From Varanus komodoensis (taxonomy: Eukaryota; Chordata; Lepidosauria; Squamata; Varanidae): a stretch of DNA of 64,000 nt. The DNA lies in the NCBI RefSeq assembly GCF_004798865.1, contig NW_025336481.1:739908-803907 (forward strand), given 5' to 3'. Each line of letters begins with the position of its first letter. Within the stretch, counting starts at the first letter, position 1. Below the pieces are notes generated by a model that was given only the letters and a program-made list of their open reading frames with translations, ran no database searches and was not told the DNA's origin. A program made the position numbers and the translations under genes. This document shows positions 13,001 through 22,815 of this stretch, one piece after another.

Positions 13001-16000
13001 CAGGGTTTGAGCGAGGTGGTACACCTCTCTCCCAGCTTAAAGAAGGGGGCCGGTGCGTGGGCGTGGGGGAAGCGGCTTAGCATGCAGGCGCCTGAAGGAA
13101 TAAAGGCAGCCATACACAGACAGCGTTCCTTGGACTCTAGCAGCGCTCGGAGCTGCTGAGCACCCCTCTCCGGACACCTGAGGCGAGGAAGCACGTACAC
13201 GGGTCCCCTTTGCTTCCGCGTCGCTGGCAGCTTTGCAAAGGAAGCGCCTTTTCGAGAAGCCACCGTCCTCCAGGGCTCTCAGAAGCAGCCCCTGCGAGGC
13301 CGGCCATCGCAAGCCAAAACAGAGCGGTCCTTCCCAGCCTCGAAAGGGGAGGGCCAGTTCCCGCCTCCTCGTGGGCTTACCAATGTCCTGATCGGTGGTC
13401 GCGATGGCCAGCAAGTTGATGTTTGGCAAGCACAACATGTTAATCACCCAGAGTTTCAGGCTGTGGCGCCGCTTGGTCTGGTCCAGCTGACGTGGGAAGC
13501 CCAGAAGGGCGGCAGGGAGAGAGGAGGAGAGAAGGCTGCGGTATTTGCCTTGCCCGGCTGCTCTGCGGGGCCGCGGGGGCTCCGGGCTCCGGTGCACGTG
13601 CTGTGGGACTCCCCTGGGTCCAGTCCTGCCTCGTGCCGCCATTACGGTTAATTCCAGAAGGGCACTTAGGTCAAACAAGATTGCTGACGGGGCCCTGGCA
13701 CTATCAATGCACGAGCGCAGCCTCTCCAGCTCTTCCGTTTCTGGCCCACTGCTAAGCATCGCCCGCTCTTCACTTTGAAAGCCCTTCATGCTGGTTACCT
13801 GACTGGCCTTCCCTCCAGTGGCCCCAGCTATGGAAAGCTCAGCTCACAGAGACACTCGCTCCCCACCGAGTCCTTGAGTTCACTGGGCTACCTCGTGCCA
13901 CTCATTCGCCCTGAGTTTCTTTCCATCCCCCTTTTCATCTGAGCTTTATCATGATGAAAAGGGGCAATTCCCCAGGTACAGTCAGCTGAGCAACTTGGGA
14001 GAAAGCTGGGATACACAACAAAAATAACGATCAAACTCCACGGATCCTTTGGAGAAAGTCACAAGCTAAGACAGGACAGTGCTAAGTCAGTCCACCCTAA
14101 AGGAACACAACCCTGACTGCTCTTCAGAAGGCCAGATCCTGAAGATGAAGCTCAAATGCTTTGGCCACCTCATGAGAAGGAAGGACTCCCTGGAGAAGAG
14201 CCTGATGCTGGGAACAATTGATGGCAAGAGAAGAAGGGGGCGGCAGAGGATGAGGGGGCTGGATGGGGTCACTGGGGCAGTGGGTGTGGGCTTGGGTGGC
14301 CTCCGGGGGATGGTGGGGGACAGGAGGGCCTGGAGGAAGGTTGTCCATGGGGTCGTGAAGAGTCGGGCATGACTTGCAACTGAACAACAAGAAGACAGCA
14401 CAAAGATGACATAATGCTGTGAATCACACACATGCATTTCTCGGGGTATAATTACACGCTCAGCAGACAGACAAAGCCAAATATCAACAGGGCCCCCCGA
14501 GTACCGAGGAATCACCAGAACATCCCCAGAAGAGCAAGCAAAAGAGCCCGGCTCAGTCCTCGGCCAAGGCCACTCGGACGTATCCGTGAGCCACAGGGCG
14601 AGGGCACTTCCTCCCCCAGGCCCAGGGAGGGGCCGACTGCTCTGCCCACGGCCAGCCACCCCGCGAGTGCGAGAGAGAGAGGACCCCCGAGACGCACCCC
14701 AGCCGGGCCACCTACGTAAACGGTCCGGAGCATCTTGAAGGTGTCGCTCCAGTAATGCAGGATGCCGTCCCGGCTCACGGTGAGGAATCGCCCCGAGGGC
14801 GACCGGACGGCGCCTTTCCTGAGTTTCTCCATGATGCCCCTGCTCTGGCTGGGGAAGAACTGGATCTGGACGATTTCCTCGGCGTGGGCCCTGGGGGGGC
14901 AGGGAACAGGAGAGGAAGCCAGGCGCGAGGGCTGCGGCCGCAGCTCTGCTCCGGGTCACCCCACTTCTGGCCCCCCTTGCCCCCCTCCTGGCACGGCGCA
15001 TCCCTCGCATCACTTCTCCCGCGTGGGATGCAGCGCCCCTCGCCTCTTCGCGGGGAACTGGCACCGTGTTCCTCCACAGCTCGGCAGCCTCTGTCCACCA
15101 CCGGCTCACCAGAAAGCAGCAGGCTACGGAGGGGAGCTGGGGCAGCAGAGGTGCCTTTGGCCCTCAGGCTGGGGCCCCCCCACCGGCCCCAGCAGCTGCC
15201 CGGCTCTCAGCACTGCCCAGGGAGCTCGGGCGGGAGAGAAATGAATACGCGGAGGCAACGGAGAGGGCAAATTGTTCTGCTGGGTGACCGTGTGTGCGCA
15301 GCCTGTTTATTTCTGGCACTTATATTTTTTCCCTTTTTTTCCAATTTATATCCTGCCTTTTTCCTCAAAGGGCTCAAGGCAGCCTACATCATTCTGCTCC
15401 TCCATCTTATCCCCACAACAACAGCCCTGTGAGGGAGGCTCTGCTCCATGTCTACACAGATTCTGCAACAGTGAGCAACAAGAGACACAAATAATAAATC
15501 CCATACTGCTAATTCTGATTTTATTGCCTTTGCAGCCTGGATTTTCCCCTCTTGCCAGGAATGCAAAGCCGCTCCCACAGTTCTACCTTTGTATTCTCAC
15601 AGCAACACCCGGTGAGGCAGGCTAGGGTGGGAGTGAGTGAAGGGCCCAAGGCACCCAGCGAGCGCCATGGCTGAACCTGGGACCTCTCCCCACCACACCA
15701 CGCCGGCTCCCACGCAGGCCGATAAAAGCGGAGAAGCAACAGACCCTGCGGCCGGCAATCGGAGCGGCCTTCTTCACGTGGGTGTCCTTGCGGGGGCCCG
15801 GGGGCAGCAGTGCTGCTGCTCGCCACAGAAAGGGGCCACAACCCGGAGGGCTCTTCCCAGCCAGGCCCGGCCCCACAGGGCGCCGGCGGGAGCATGCCGG
15901 CAGGTGACCTCAGGCCCCAGGCAGTCAGTGAGGGGAAGGCACTCGCTCAGGTGTTCTCTGGCCAAGTACCCAAATCTTAAACTGGCCCCGCCAATGAAGA

Positions 16001-17985
16001 GGCGGCCGGCTCAGCAAAGAAAGGGGCTGCATGGCGGAAGGGCAGGCCCCGGCCGCGGCCGGCTGCACTGGCTTCGGCCTCTGCACCAGCCCTGGGGCAG
16101 CCCCGCGTCACGCGCCCTGCAGTGGTCCCGGCTCAAGCGGACCAGCGCTCGCTGCACCGCCGCCATGCGCTGCCTGCCCAGGGGCACTCCGCACCACTGC
16201 GGCCACGTGGGCGTCCAGCCACGGATCAGGGGCCACCAGGCCCTTTCCGGAGTCATCACACGCTGCCGGTCCCAGGCCAGCCCCTTGGGGGAGTCCTGGC
16301 AGACCCAGGGCCCCCCAAGCAAGGGCGCACAGGCCGTTCCCAGCCCCAGCCGCTCATGCCCCTGCAGCTAGCCGCACGAGCCCGGAGGGGCGAGGACGGG
16401 GGGCACAGAGACAACTGGCTGTGAGCGCCGTGTCCCCGTCAGCACGGAAACGGCTGCGGCCAAGCCTGGCAGACCGCCACGCCCCACCACGCCATGCGCC
16501 CGGGGCACCAGCTCCACAGTGGCGGCCAGCAAATCTGTCCTCCAAGCGCCATTCAAAGCAGCCGTGGGGGACCTTCCAGAGGCCGGGCCTCCCGCCTCCA
16601 GAGAAAGCGCCAGAGCCCCTGAGCGGGCATGGCTGGGCGGCCACTCCAGGGTGCAACAAGGGAGGCCGTGCCACCAGGACAGCGACCCACGGGATGCCTC
16701 CGCCCGCTGCTCCTCCCCCCCCCCCGCTCTGAGCGCGGCCCTCGTGGGTCCTTACACTGAAACGGATGTCATGGTTGGTTGGAACTCCGGGAGCATCTTG
16801 CTCTTCAGCATGTTGTCCTTCCCCCGGTACTCACTGAGCATGTAATTCAGATACTCCTCCTGCAGGCGGGACGGGGAGGGCAGAGAGGGATGGTCCGGTC
16901 CGGTCCGGTCCGGTCCGGCTGCCATGCCATGGCTGCTCGCCCTGCCCTGAGGACCTTCCGCCGATCATTCCGGGCAGGGCAGGCAACAGAGTGAGGCTGG
17001 GAACAACCCCGAAACAAACCAGCACGGTCAGAACAAGCCAGGTTTGCCAGGGCACGGGTGGCGCTGAAGCCCTTGTCAAGCCCCGACTCGAGGACCCCGA
17101 GCCGAGCGGCACACGCTTCCCCCCAGGAGTCTCCGGGCCAAGCCTCAGAGCAGCTTCCCCGGCTGCAGAGGACACCCTAGGTATCAAAGGCAGGGAAGAG
17201 CCGTGGGCTTGCGGCAGAAAACGTGGCTTGCACTCGGAAAGGCCCAGGCTGGAGGAGCATCTGCCCGAGTCGCTGGAGAGCTGCCGCTGGCCCTTCATCC
17301 ATCCTGGCTCGCATGAACCCAGGGCTGGGCCCAGTCTGGGTCAGCTTCTGATGCTTCCCTCTGTTACAGAGCAGGGAATAGCTAGACAGCCCCGCTCTGA
17401 GCTGTGGGGGGCGGGAATTGCGGCCTGCCAGAGCAGATGCGTTACCCAGTCAACGGAGCCGTCACAGTTGGTGTCCACCTTCATGAAGATGACATCGATG
17501 TCCTCGTCGGAAATATCCCCCATGATCTTCTTCATTGCTTTCCGGAATTCCTCCATATCCAGTCCTAAGAGACAGCGACAGAAAGGGCACCTCCGCACCA
17601 CAGAAAATGTCCGTGGAACTCATGAAGCCTGGGGGCCCGTCCCCAGGACAGGGGAAGTGTGTCCCGGGACAGGCCGTCTCCCACCCAGGGCAAGGCCGCC
17701 AGGTCATCACGCCTGGGATCTGTGAGCCGTGGATCCTTCCATCCACACCGCCTGCGCATCCGGCGGAGGTTTTGCGCTGGCCACTGCAAGTGGGGCGGCC
17801 TCACCTCCTCCTCCATCGATGTCCGCTTCGTGGAACATGTGCTCCAGTTTCTGCAGGTGGTCATAGTTGATCTGCTCCTCCACCTGCTTGGCACGAGCCT
17901 CGTCACACATCTCCGCCATCTTCATTAGACGCTTGTGAGAGGAACACGCGAGCCCTGCCTTGCTCAGAAGCCCCGGAAGTTTGGG
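968..17985 (-). CDS. EFCAB8: EFCAB8-like EF-hand/WD-repeat protein gene (partial, 3' end outside window)
   Basis: Ten exons on the minus strand join in phase: 17805-17985, 17446-17564, 16756-16859, 14716-14890, 13381-13486, 11025-11109, 7864-7976, 7108-7181, 5809-5939 and 968-1035. From the Met at 17925 they give 365 codons and run on past the left edge. The first two exons carry two canonical EF-hand loops, DIDGGGGLDMEE and DTNCDGSVDWEE, with acidic residues at loop positions 1, 3 or 5, and 12. The rest reads as WD40-type strands, for example LLAIATTDQDIEFFDI and GVFCVGDVKGNILIF, in the pattern of the WDR49/WDR64 family. The name rests on that architecture plus position next to MAPRE1 and DNMT3B, as in human. 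Molecular role is unknown; calcium binding and a propeller scaffold are inferred. No frame breaks were seen. WDR49 or WDR64 paralogy is the main alternative. Confidence 0.82.
1036..5808. other. EFCAB8: EFCAB8 intron, GC-rich
   Basis: No transposon recognised. Several long G or C runs (about 5062-5120). The 3' part has very long plus-strand open frames (up to 696 codons at 4342-6432) that run opposite to, and over, a genuine exon and look compositional. Confidence 0.6.
5809..5939 (-). CDS. EFCAB8: EFCAB8-like exon: WD-type repeat
   Basis: 131 nt with GCACAG acceptor and GTAAGA donor. It encodes ALHGDWCQQIMYIPQLNLVA, which parallels the WDR64 segment [20 protein letters not shown], then a Ser/Thr-rich strand ending HNVGKT. 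Confidence 0.9.
7108..7181 (-). CDS. EFCAB8: EFCAB8-like exon: short linker exon
   Basis: 74 nt between CCACAG and a GTGAGT donor, encoding LARVPVQILMKAKTPSYKNF. It has no WD signature of its own, but phase fits on both sides. Confidence 0.78.
7321..7390. repeat. Short tandem phrase AAACCCCTGGG
   Basis: AACCCCTGGG-like units occur about four times in 70 bp in an EFCAB8 intron. Low complexity. Confidence 0.8.
7864..7976 (-). CDS. EFCAB8: EFCAB8-like exon: WD-type repeat
   Basis: 113 nt from a CCAG acceptor. It encodes TDGCRGVFCVGDVKGNILIF, then a stretch ending in IRGYIG. The acceptor was chosen over a nearer AG because only this one keeps phase and avoids a stop at the split Trp codon. Confidence 0.85.
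8405..9400 (-). mobile_element. CR1 LINE fragment (reverse transcriptase part)
   Basis: Minus-strand CR1 reverse transcriptase in an EFCAB8 intron: GNYRPVSLTSIVGKTMERPI, VVYLDFSKAFDKVPHDILVE and SGVPQGSV, then after a frame change near 8950 the NDMEEG...KFAGDTKTG part (the family's FADD active site is FAGD here), then CR1 C-terminal text such as RPQLEYCAQF. It is truncated at both ends; no 5' region or 3' tail. Confidence 0.95.
11025..11109 (-). CDS. EFCAB8: EFCAB8-like exon: WD-type repeat
   Basis: 85 nt encoding FFDIGGSKCDRIFSLVDLDG and ending in ATAMDYW, with the Trp codon split across the junction. Donor CTG|GTACGT. The MDYW element is shared with WDR64. Confidence 0.88.
12645..12965 (+). 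mobile_element. CR1 LINE 3' end
   Basis: Plus-strand 3'-terminal CR1 text: end of the ORF2 frame (RKRFLTVRTQRVWNGLPREV, VEAPSVRMFKDRLDVH), then the short 3' UTR ending in GTCTATGTTTCT. Same subfamily as the copies at 19020 and 59562. Confidence 0.9.
13381..13486 (-). CDS. EFCAB8: EFCAB8-like exon: WD-type repeat
   Basis: 106 nt starting LDQTKRRHSLKLWVINMLCL and ending in ATTDQDI; the last codon is split with the next exon to give DIEFFDI. It matches the WDR64 pattern WVTDMVYMPNVNKIAIA. Confidence 0.9.
14075..14392 (+). mobile_element. RTE/BovB-type LINE 3' end
   Basis: It encodes the end of an RTE-type ORF (MKLKCFGHLMRRKDSLEKSL, KRRRGRQRMR) and then GGTCGTGAAGAGTCGGGCATG and ACTGAACAACAA, the closing sequence of BovB LINEs and of SINEs that borrow their tail. 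In an EFCAB8 intron. It is a useful marker for squamate origin. Confidence 0.85.
14716..14890 (-). CDS. EFCAB8: EFCAB8-like exon: first WD-type repeat
   Basis: 175 nt, acceptor CCCCAG, donor TAC|GTAGGT. It contains AHAEEIVQIQFFPS and FLTVSRDGILHYWSD, the second being a typical WD-repeat strand pattern (hydrophobic - SRDG - hydrophobic - W). Confidence 0.9.
15330..15720. repeat. SINE-like dispersed repeat, two partial copies
   Basis: 15330-15440 has the TATATCCTGCCTTTTTCCTC and CACAACAACAGCCCTGTGAG core; 15585-15720 has a second copy of the later part (GGTGAGGCAGGCTAGGG ... CCCAAGGCACCCAGCGAG). The family recurs at 33180, 35480, 52935 and 53310. It is a common squamate repeat; class not settled. 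Confidence 0.75.
16756..16859 (-). CDS. EFCAB8: EFCAB8-like exon: end of EF-hand, linker to WD domain
   Basis: 104 nt starting EEYLNYMLSEYRGKDNMLKS. The leading EE completes the second EF-hand loop. It ends with two bases of a Val codon that the next exon completes. A (GGTCC)n microsatellite lies about 30 nt outside the acceptor. Confidence 0.85.
16892..16918. repeat. (GGTCC)n microsatellite
   Basis: Five near-perfect 5-bp units just outside an EFCAB8 splice acceptor. Confidence 0.95.
17446..17564 (-). CDS. EFCAB8: EFCAB8-like exon: second EF-hand
   Basis: 119 nt between a TTAG acceptor and a GACTGG|GTAACG donor. It encodes LDMEEFRKAMKKIMGDISDE and the loop DTNCDGSVDW, whose final EE comes from the next exon. 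The split loop joins exactly in phase. Confidence 0.9.
17805..17985 (-). CDS. EFCAB8: EFCAB8-like exon: first EF-hand (most 5' exon found)
   Basis: The donor reads GGAG|GTGAGG. The exon encodes a helix-rich stretch from MKMAEMCDEARAKQ (Met at 17925) to the first EF-hand loop, which is completed by the next exon. The frame stays open upstream of that Met as far as a TTTCCAG acceptor next to 17985, so this may be an internal exon with more 5' exons unseen, or the Met at 17925 may be the start. Confidence 0.7.
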
Positions 17986-18574
17986 CTGGAAAGGAACACG
18001 GTGTCAGCCCCAAGCCGTGGGCATCCTCAGCTGGCGACCGCTAGCCCCTGCAACGCTTCCGCTGCTTGGGGTGGCGGGAGGGGGGAATGGAAAGACCACC
18101 AATCCTGACTTCACATCTTCAGCCCACCACAGGTGTCGGCCGAAGGAGAGCTGGCTATTTGCGTGCTGTGAAAACACGGAGAAGGCTCCGTGGGCTCGAG
18201 GCATCCTGCAGCCCTTCCTGCAAAATGATGCGCCTGCCTGCCCACCCGCTCGCCCCAGGTGACTCATCTCAGCACTTGGGGGCTGCAGAAAGTGAGGAGA
18301 GCCAGCAAAGGAGGGCGGTGGAGTATTGAGCACGGCCTTTTACAGGGAGGAATTGGAAGGGGTGACAAGGCCCTCCCCCTCCCAGATTTCCTTGCTGACA
18401 CACACAGCTCTCCACTCGAACAGGATGCCTGCGGTCGAGGACCGATTGCTTAAGTCTGCATTAACCCAGAACGAGGGCCCGTGCACTGGAGGAAATGGAG
18501 GCCGTTCCCACCCTCACCTGTGGCACTCAGACCCAGGGCCGCCCCATGAAGGTGCCTGGTGGGAGGCTCGGGAC

Positions 18575-18740
18575 AGACCGTAGGACGCCCCTCTTCACAC
18601 AGCATCGAGTTAACAACAGAATTCGCTGCTGTGGGAAGCGGTGCCGGCCACCGACCTGGGCGGTTCTAAGGGGGGCTTGGACAGATTCATGGGGGAGGAG
18701 GCCATGGGGCTACTAGCCTTGCTGACCATGAGCTTTCCCA
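18575..18740 (+). mobile_element. CR1/L3-like LINE 3' end
   Basis: Reads like the conserved 3' end with GAATTCGCTGCTGTGGGAAG, GGGGGGCTTGGACAGATTCA and GGCTACTAG. A different CR1 branch from the copy at 19020. Confidence 0.75.
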
Positions 18741-19019
18741 CCCCATCTCAGGGAATCTAAATGTTTTGCTTAACTCCTTCTCCAATCCCCAGCGACTCTG
18801 TGCAGCACCGCATTTGGCTTCTTCATGGGCAAAGTGCAGCTGTGTGACTTTCAATGCCATTTTTGAAAGCAGCAGAACTTTTGTTAAGTCCATTATGGAG
18901 GTCAATAGCGCTGCTAATGGCTGCTTGCTATTATCACAACCATCAAAAGCTCTTAAGCGTGACTCTCCAAGCTGGTTTGTAGGATGGAAGCAAGATATCA
19001 GGGGAAGCCAAGCCGCCTG

Positions 19020-19402
19020 AGGTGGGACGGAGGGAGCTGGGCTCTTCAACCTGGAGGAGACTCAGAGGGGATCTGTTGGCAACATGCAGGTACGTGAGGG
19101 GGTGTCACACGGAGGTGGGGAGAGACCTGTTTCCCCCTGCAGAGGAAGGCAGGACGCGCTCCAACAGAACAAAGCTCAGGGAGCCAAGGTTCCATTTGGA
19201 TGCCAGGAAGCGCTTCCTGACAGTCGGGACCCCGAGGGTGTGGAATGGGCTTCCACGAGAGGTCGTTGAGGCCCCATCGGTGCGGGTGTTCAAGATAGGC
19301 TGGACGTCCACATGGTGGGCATGTCGTGAGTGGGGCCAGCTGGACCCGGGGGTCAGACTAGATGGCCTGGGAGACCCCTTCTGACTCGTTCCGTTTGTTT
19401 CT
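19020..19402 (+). mobile_element. CR1 LINE 3' end
   Basis: Starts at the GAGCTGGGCTCTTCAACCTG segment, runs through the ORF2 end (RKRFLTVGTPRVWNGLPREV) and ends at TTTGTTTCTAT. Close relative of the copies at 12645 and 59562. Confidence 0.9.
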
Positions 19403-19529
19403 ATCACTTCCTCCTACAACTGGGAAATACATGACAAGAATTGCCACTTTAGTCCTGAAAATAAATTGCATTCCACTGTGGGAATAATATGACCTGGACA
19501 AGGACATGGCGGGGATTCCATGAGCGCAG

Positions 19530-19602
19530 CTGGCTGGAGTCAGGGGTCAGACTAGATGGCCCTGAGATCCCTTCTGACTCACTCTGTTTCTATGTTTCTA
19601 TG
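19530..19602 (+). mobile_element. CR1 LINE 3' tail
   Basis: Terminal piece only: GGGTCAGACTAGATGGCCCT followed by TTTCTATGTTTCTATGA. Confidence 0.8.
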
Positions 19603-21669
19603 ACCCATCTTGCTCAATTTACTCACTGGAGGCTGGCGCTTCCTGAATAAGTCATCGTCCACATCTAAGCCTCCCCTAAAAACATCGGAAAGAAACCAAA
19701 ACAGTAAATGTGTAAGTACATATCTGAATTACTGCTTTTCAGTTCTTCAGTGACTCCAAGGGTAACATGAGGGATGACATGGGCCCAGCAGCAGAAAACA
19801 GGAACTGGCATTTCGGTTGCAATCTTGACTTTCGGAGGGTCCAGTGGGGGGCCTTGATTTCCCCTCTGTGAAACGGGAATGCTCCCGATTACATGCAAGG
19901 CTCCCACTCCGCGTTGGTGAGTGCAGCCTTTCCTAAGCCAGGGCCTGCAAGGAGCCCCTCCCACCCGAGGCATCCGGGGGGGGGGGGCTGGAGGAATCTA
20001 TTAAAAGCTCTTTCTGCAGATGGAAATACTGTGCGGCTGGCCACGATGATGAACAGGATGGTGCATGCGCTAGGCATTTTGATACGGGAAATGGCAAGCA
20101 CCATTACTGAAAGGGGGAGTTCCTTTGCGCCGTCACCCAGAATTGCCCCACAGCCTGAGAGGTGCGAAAGAAACACTGCAAATAAATAACTACAAAGAAA
20201 ATGCATTTCCTGCCCACACACGCTCCAAGCTATTGTCCCTTGATTAACCAGAGAAGGTTTCTTTAACTGCGAAACAGTCCTGGATATTTGGAAAACGGTT
20301 GAAATTGAAAGCTAGCGGGATTTTCATGGAGCCTGCACATCATTAAAAGACTCTGGGACCTGAAACCGGTTCCTTAATTCAGTGCCAGTTTTCATCCAAG
20401 ACAAAAAGACAAAAGGAGCAAGAAAGGCCGTCTCTGCCAAAGGATCTGTGCACCTCCACTGGGGGCTGCCAAGGCCCAGGAGAGCAAAAGGACAAGGGAC
20501 GGCAAAGGGGCGTTGAAGGTGAAGGCTCAGCCCAAGTTTGTCCTGTCGCTGGACGTGTCGCGGGGTGGGTGATGGTTAAGAGAGACGCTCATACCTCATG
20601 GCTTGTTCTGTGACCCCGCTGACTCTTGGCATAAGCCGGTCAGAGCGTGAACGTCCAGGAAGGACAACCAGCCCAGGATGCGGCCACAGTGGCTGCATGA
20701 ACCAGGCCAAAACGCATCGTCATCTAACACTCGCAGATTAAGCCTTTGTTAAAGGTATCGGTGTGGAGGAGAGTGGGGTCCCCGGAGGGAACCCCGAGGA
20801 TGGGCCTGAGGAGGCCGGGGGCAGAGCAGCTGTTGCTGCAGCAGAGGCCTTCAGGAGACGGAGAGTTTGGCAAGCCCGAAAAGCAATGCCCAGGCTGAAG
20901 CTCAAGGCCGATGCGCTGGGGGCCGGTTAGAAAGGAACCCGGCAAGAACAGAATGACGGGGGAAGCAAACGCTTTCCTCAGTGGCCTCAAGTGCTTGTGT
21001 ACGGTGGGCATCAACTGACAGAAGTAGCCCCTTTCCTCAGGGCCAGGCCCTCCGGAGTCACCCAGACACCAACCTGGAACGCTGGAAGTGGGCTACCGAC
21101 ACCCAGCAAGGGGCCACTGCCCATTTCCTAGAGGCGTTCACTCCCAGCCAAGGGTATGTGGGGTTGCCGGCACAGCCGGCCTTTGCTGCTCTGGCCGGTA
21201 GAACTGTTTTCTGTTAGGCAGCCAGTATCTGAAAAGCCAGCACACTCCAGATTCCACCTGCGGGGTCTGCCTCGCCGACTCGCCTCCCTCTCCCCCGGTC
21301 CAGATGCCCCTTCCAGAAAACCAGCCGCCTTTGAACTGGCGACCCCAGTTCCTCCAGAGCGCCTCGGAGGGCACAAGAGGAGCGTGTGCCGGATCAGACC
21401 AAAGGCCCTCCAGCCAAGCGCTGTTGCCACGACGGCCAGCTGGACGCCCAGGCTGGGGGCAAGGCAGGGTCTGCCTGAGAGCTGCAGAGGCCAAGGTGGG
21501 ACAGGACAGCTTCCGAGGGAGCTGCTGGAGCAACCCTCTGCCTGCCCGGAGTTGCTCGCCGCACAAGGCACAGCAGGTCTTGAAGGCCCAGGAGGGCCCC
21601 ACCTTGCCGAAACTAAATAGTGTCCTTTCCTAGCAACCCTCCCCGCATCTCCAACATGCGCACAGCACA

Positions 21670-22170
21670 TCAGCTGGTATTCCAGAAGGAAGGAAGCGCT
21701 TCCTACACCGCTTCTCTGTTAGTGGAGATCACGGGAGAGTAAGAGCTGGGCCAGGAGGCCCAATCCCCCCCTCAGTGCAGGATTCCCAGTTAAAGCATCG
21801 CTCTCAGATGGCTGTCCAGGGGCATTTTGGATGCCTCTGGGGTGGGAGAGCCCACCACCTCCCTAGGTCATGGGTTCTGTGACCGCACTGCTAACAGTCC
21901 CGATACCCAGCCAGAACCTGGCTTCTTGTAACGGGAGTCAATTACTCCATGTCCTGCGCTTGTCGAGAGCTATCCTACCTCCCTCCGTCGTCTTGAAGTT
22001 CAAACATGGCCCGCTCTCTCAATCCCTCCTCACAGGGCTCTGTTGCCAGTCCCTGGATCATCGTTGTTGCCTCCTCTGGACCCTTCCCAGCTTGTCTGCA
22101 TCTTTCTTAAAACAGCGGTGCCCAGAACTGGACACGGGACTCCAGAGGAGGTCTAACCAGTGCTGAGAAA
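21670..22170 (-). mobile_element. CR1 LINE fragment, antisense
   Basis: Complement of CR1 3' text, seen in CCTCTGGACCCTTCCCAGCT and GGTGCCCAGAACTGGACACG. Older and more diverged than the 3'-end copies. Confidence 0.75.
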
Positions 22171-22815
22171 CGTGTGTGGAAAAGGAACCCTTTTGCATTG
22201 TGGCGCAGGTCACCATCCCGTCCCCCACCACTGGGCAGTGCTGACTTGCCCCATCGGCCAGCACTCACCAGGTCACGGAGGGATGGATGCTGAACTTGCG
22301 GGGTACGCTCGCCTTAGAGGTCATCAAAGAGCCCCCAATGGAGTGGGCGGACTTCCCAAAAGTGGACATGTCACTTTGTCCTGTCAACGCCGGCTGCGTA
22401 ATTCAGCCAAGGACTCAAGCGACTCAACCGGCTGTAGCCAGCTTCTGGCGCATCAGTTGGCTCACTGTGATGTCATCCTTTGGAACAATGACCTCATTTC
22501 ACAGAATCACAGGAAGAGTCCGTGCCCCGAACTCTCACAGCTGGAACGTCAAATATGCGGCTCGGTATTAAGACTGGCTGGAATGGGATGGGGAAAGACC
22601 AAGGACTACAAATGGGTAAAACTGGAACGGGACTTTGGAAGTAAGTGCAGAGAAAGGCTGATGTGGTACAGAGCGCGCTCCAGGTGCTTCAAGCAGGTAC
22701 TGCAGCTGGGACCTCGGCATGCTTTTCACGGTGTATCTTGCACAGCACTTGCAATGCAGTCCTTCAGAGAGGTGGTTGCCAGCACTGATTAGTGCTATTC
22801 CCAAAATGCCTTTTA

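Noticed and set aside
19022-19384. 120-codon plus-strand frame as a host protein
   Set aside because: The reading RKRFLTVGTPRVWNGLPREV is the end of the CR1 ORF2, not a host gene.
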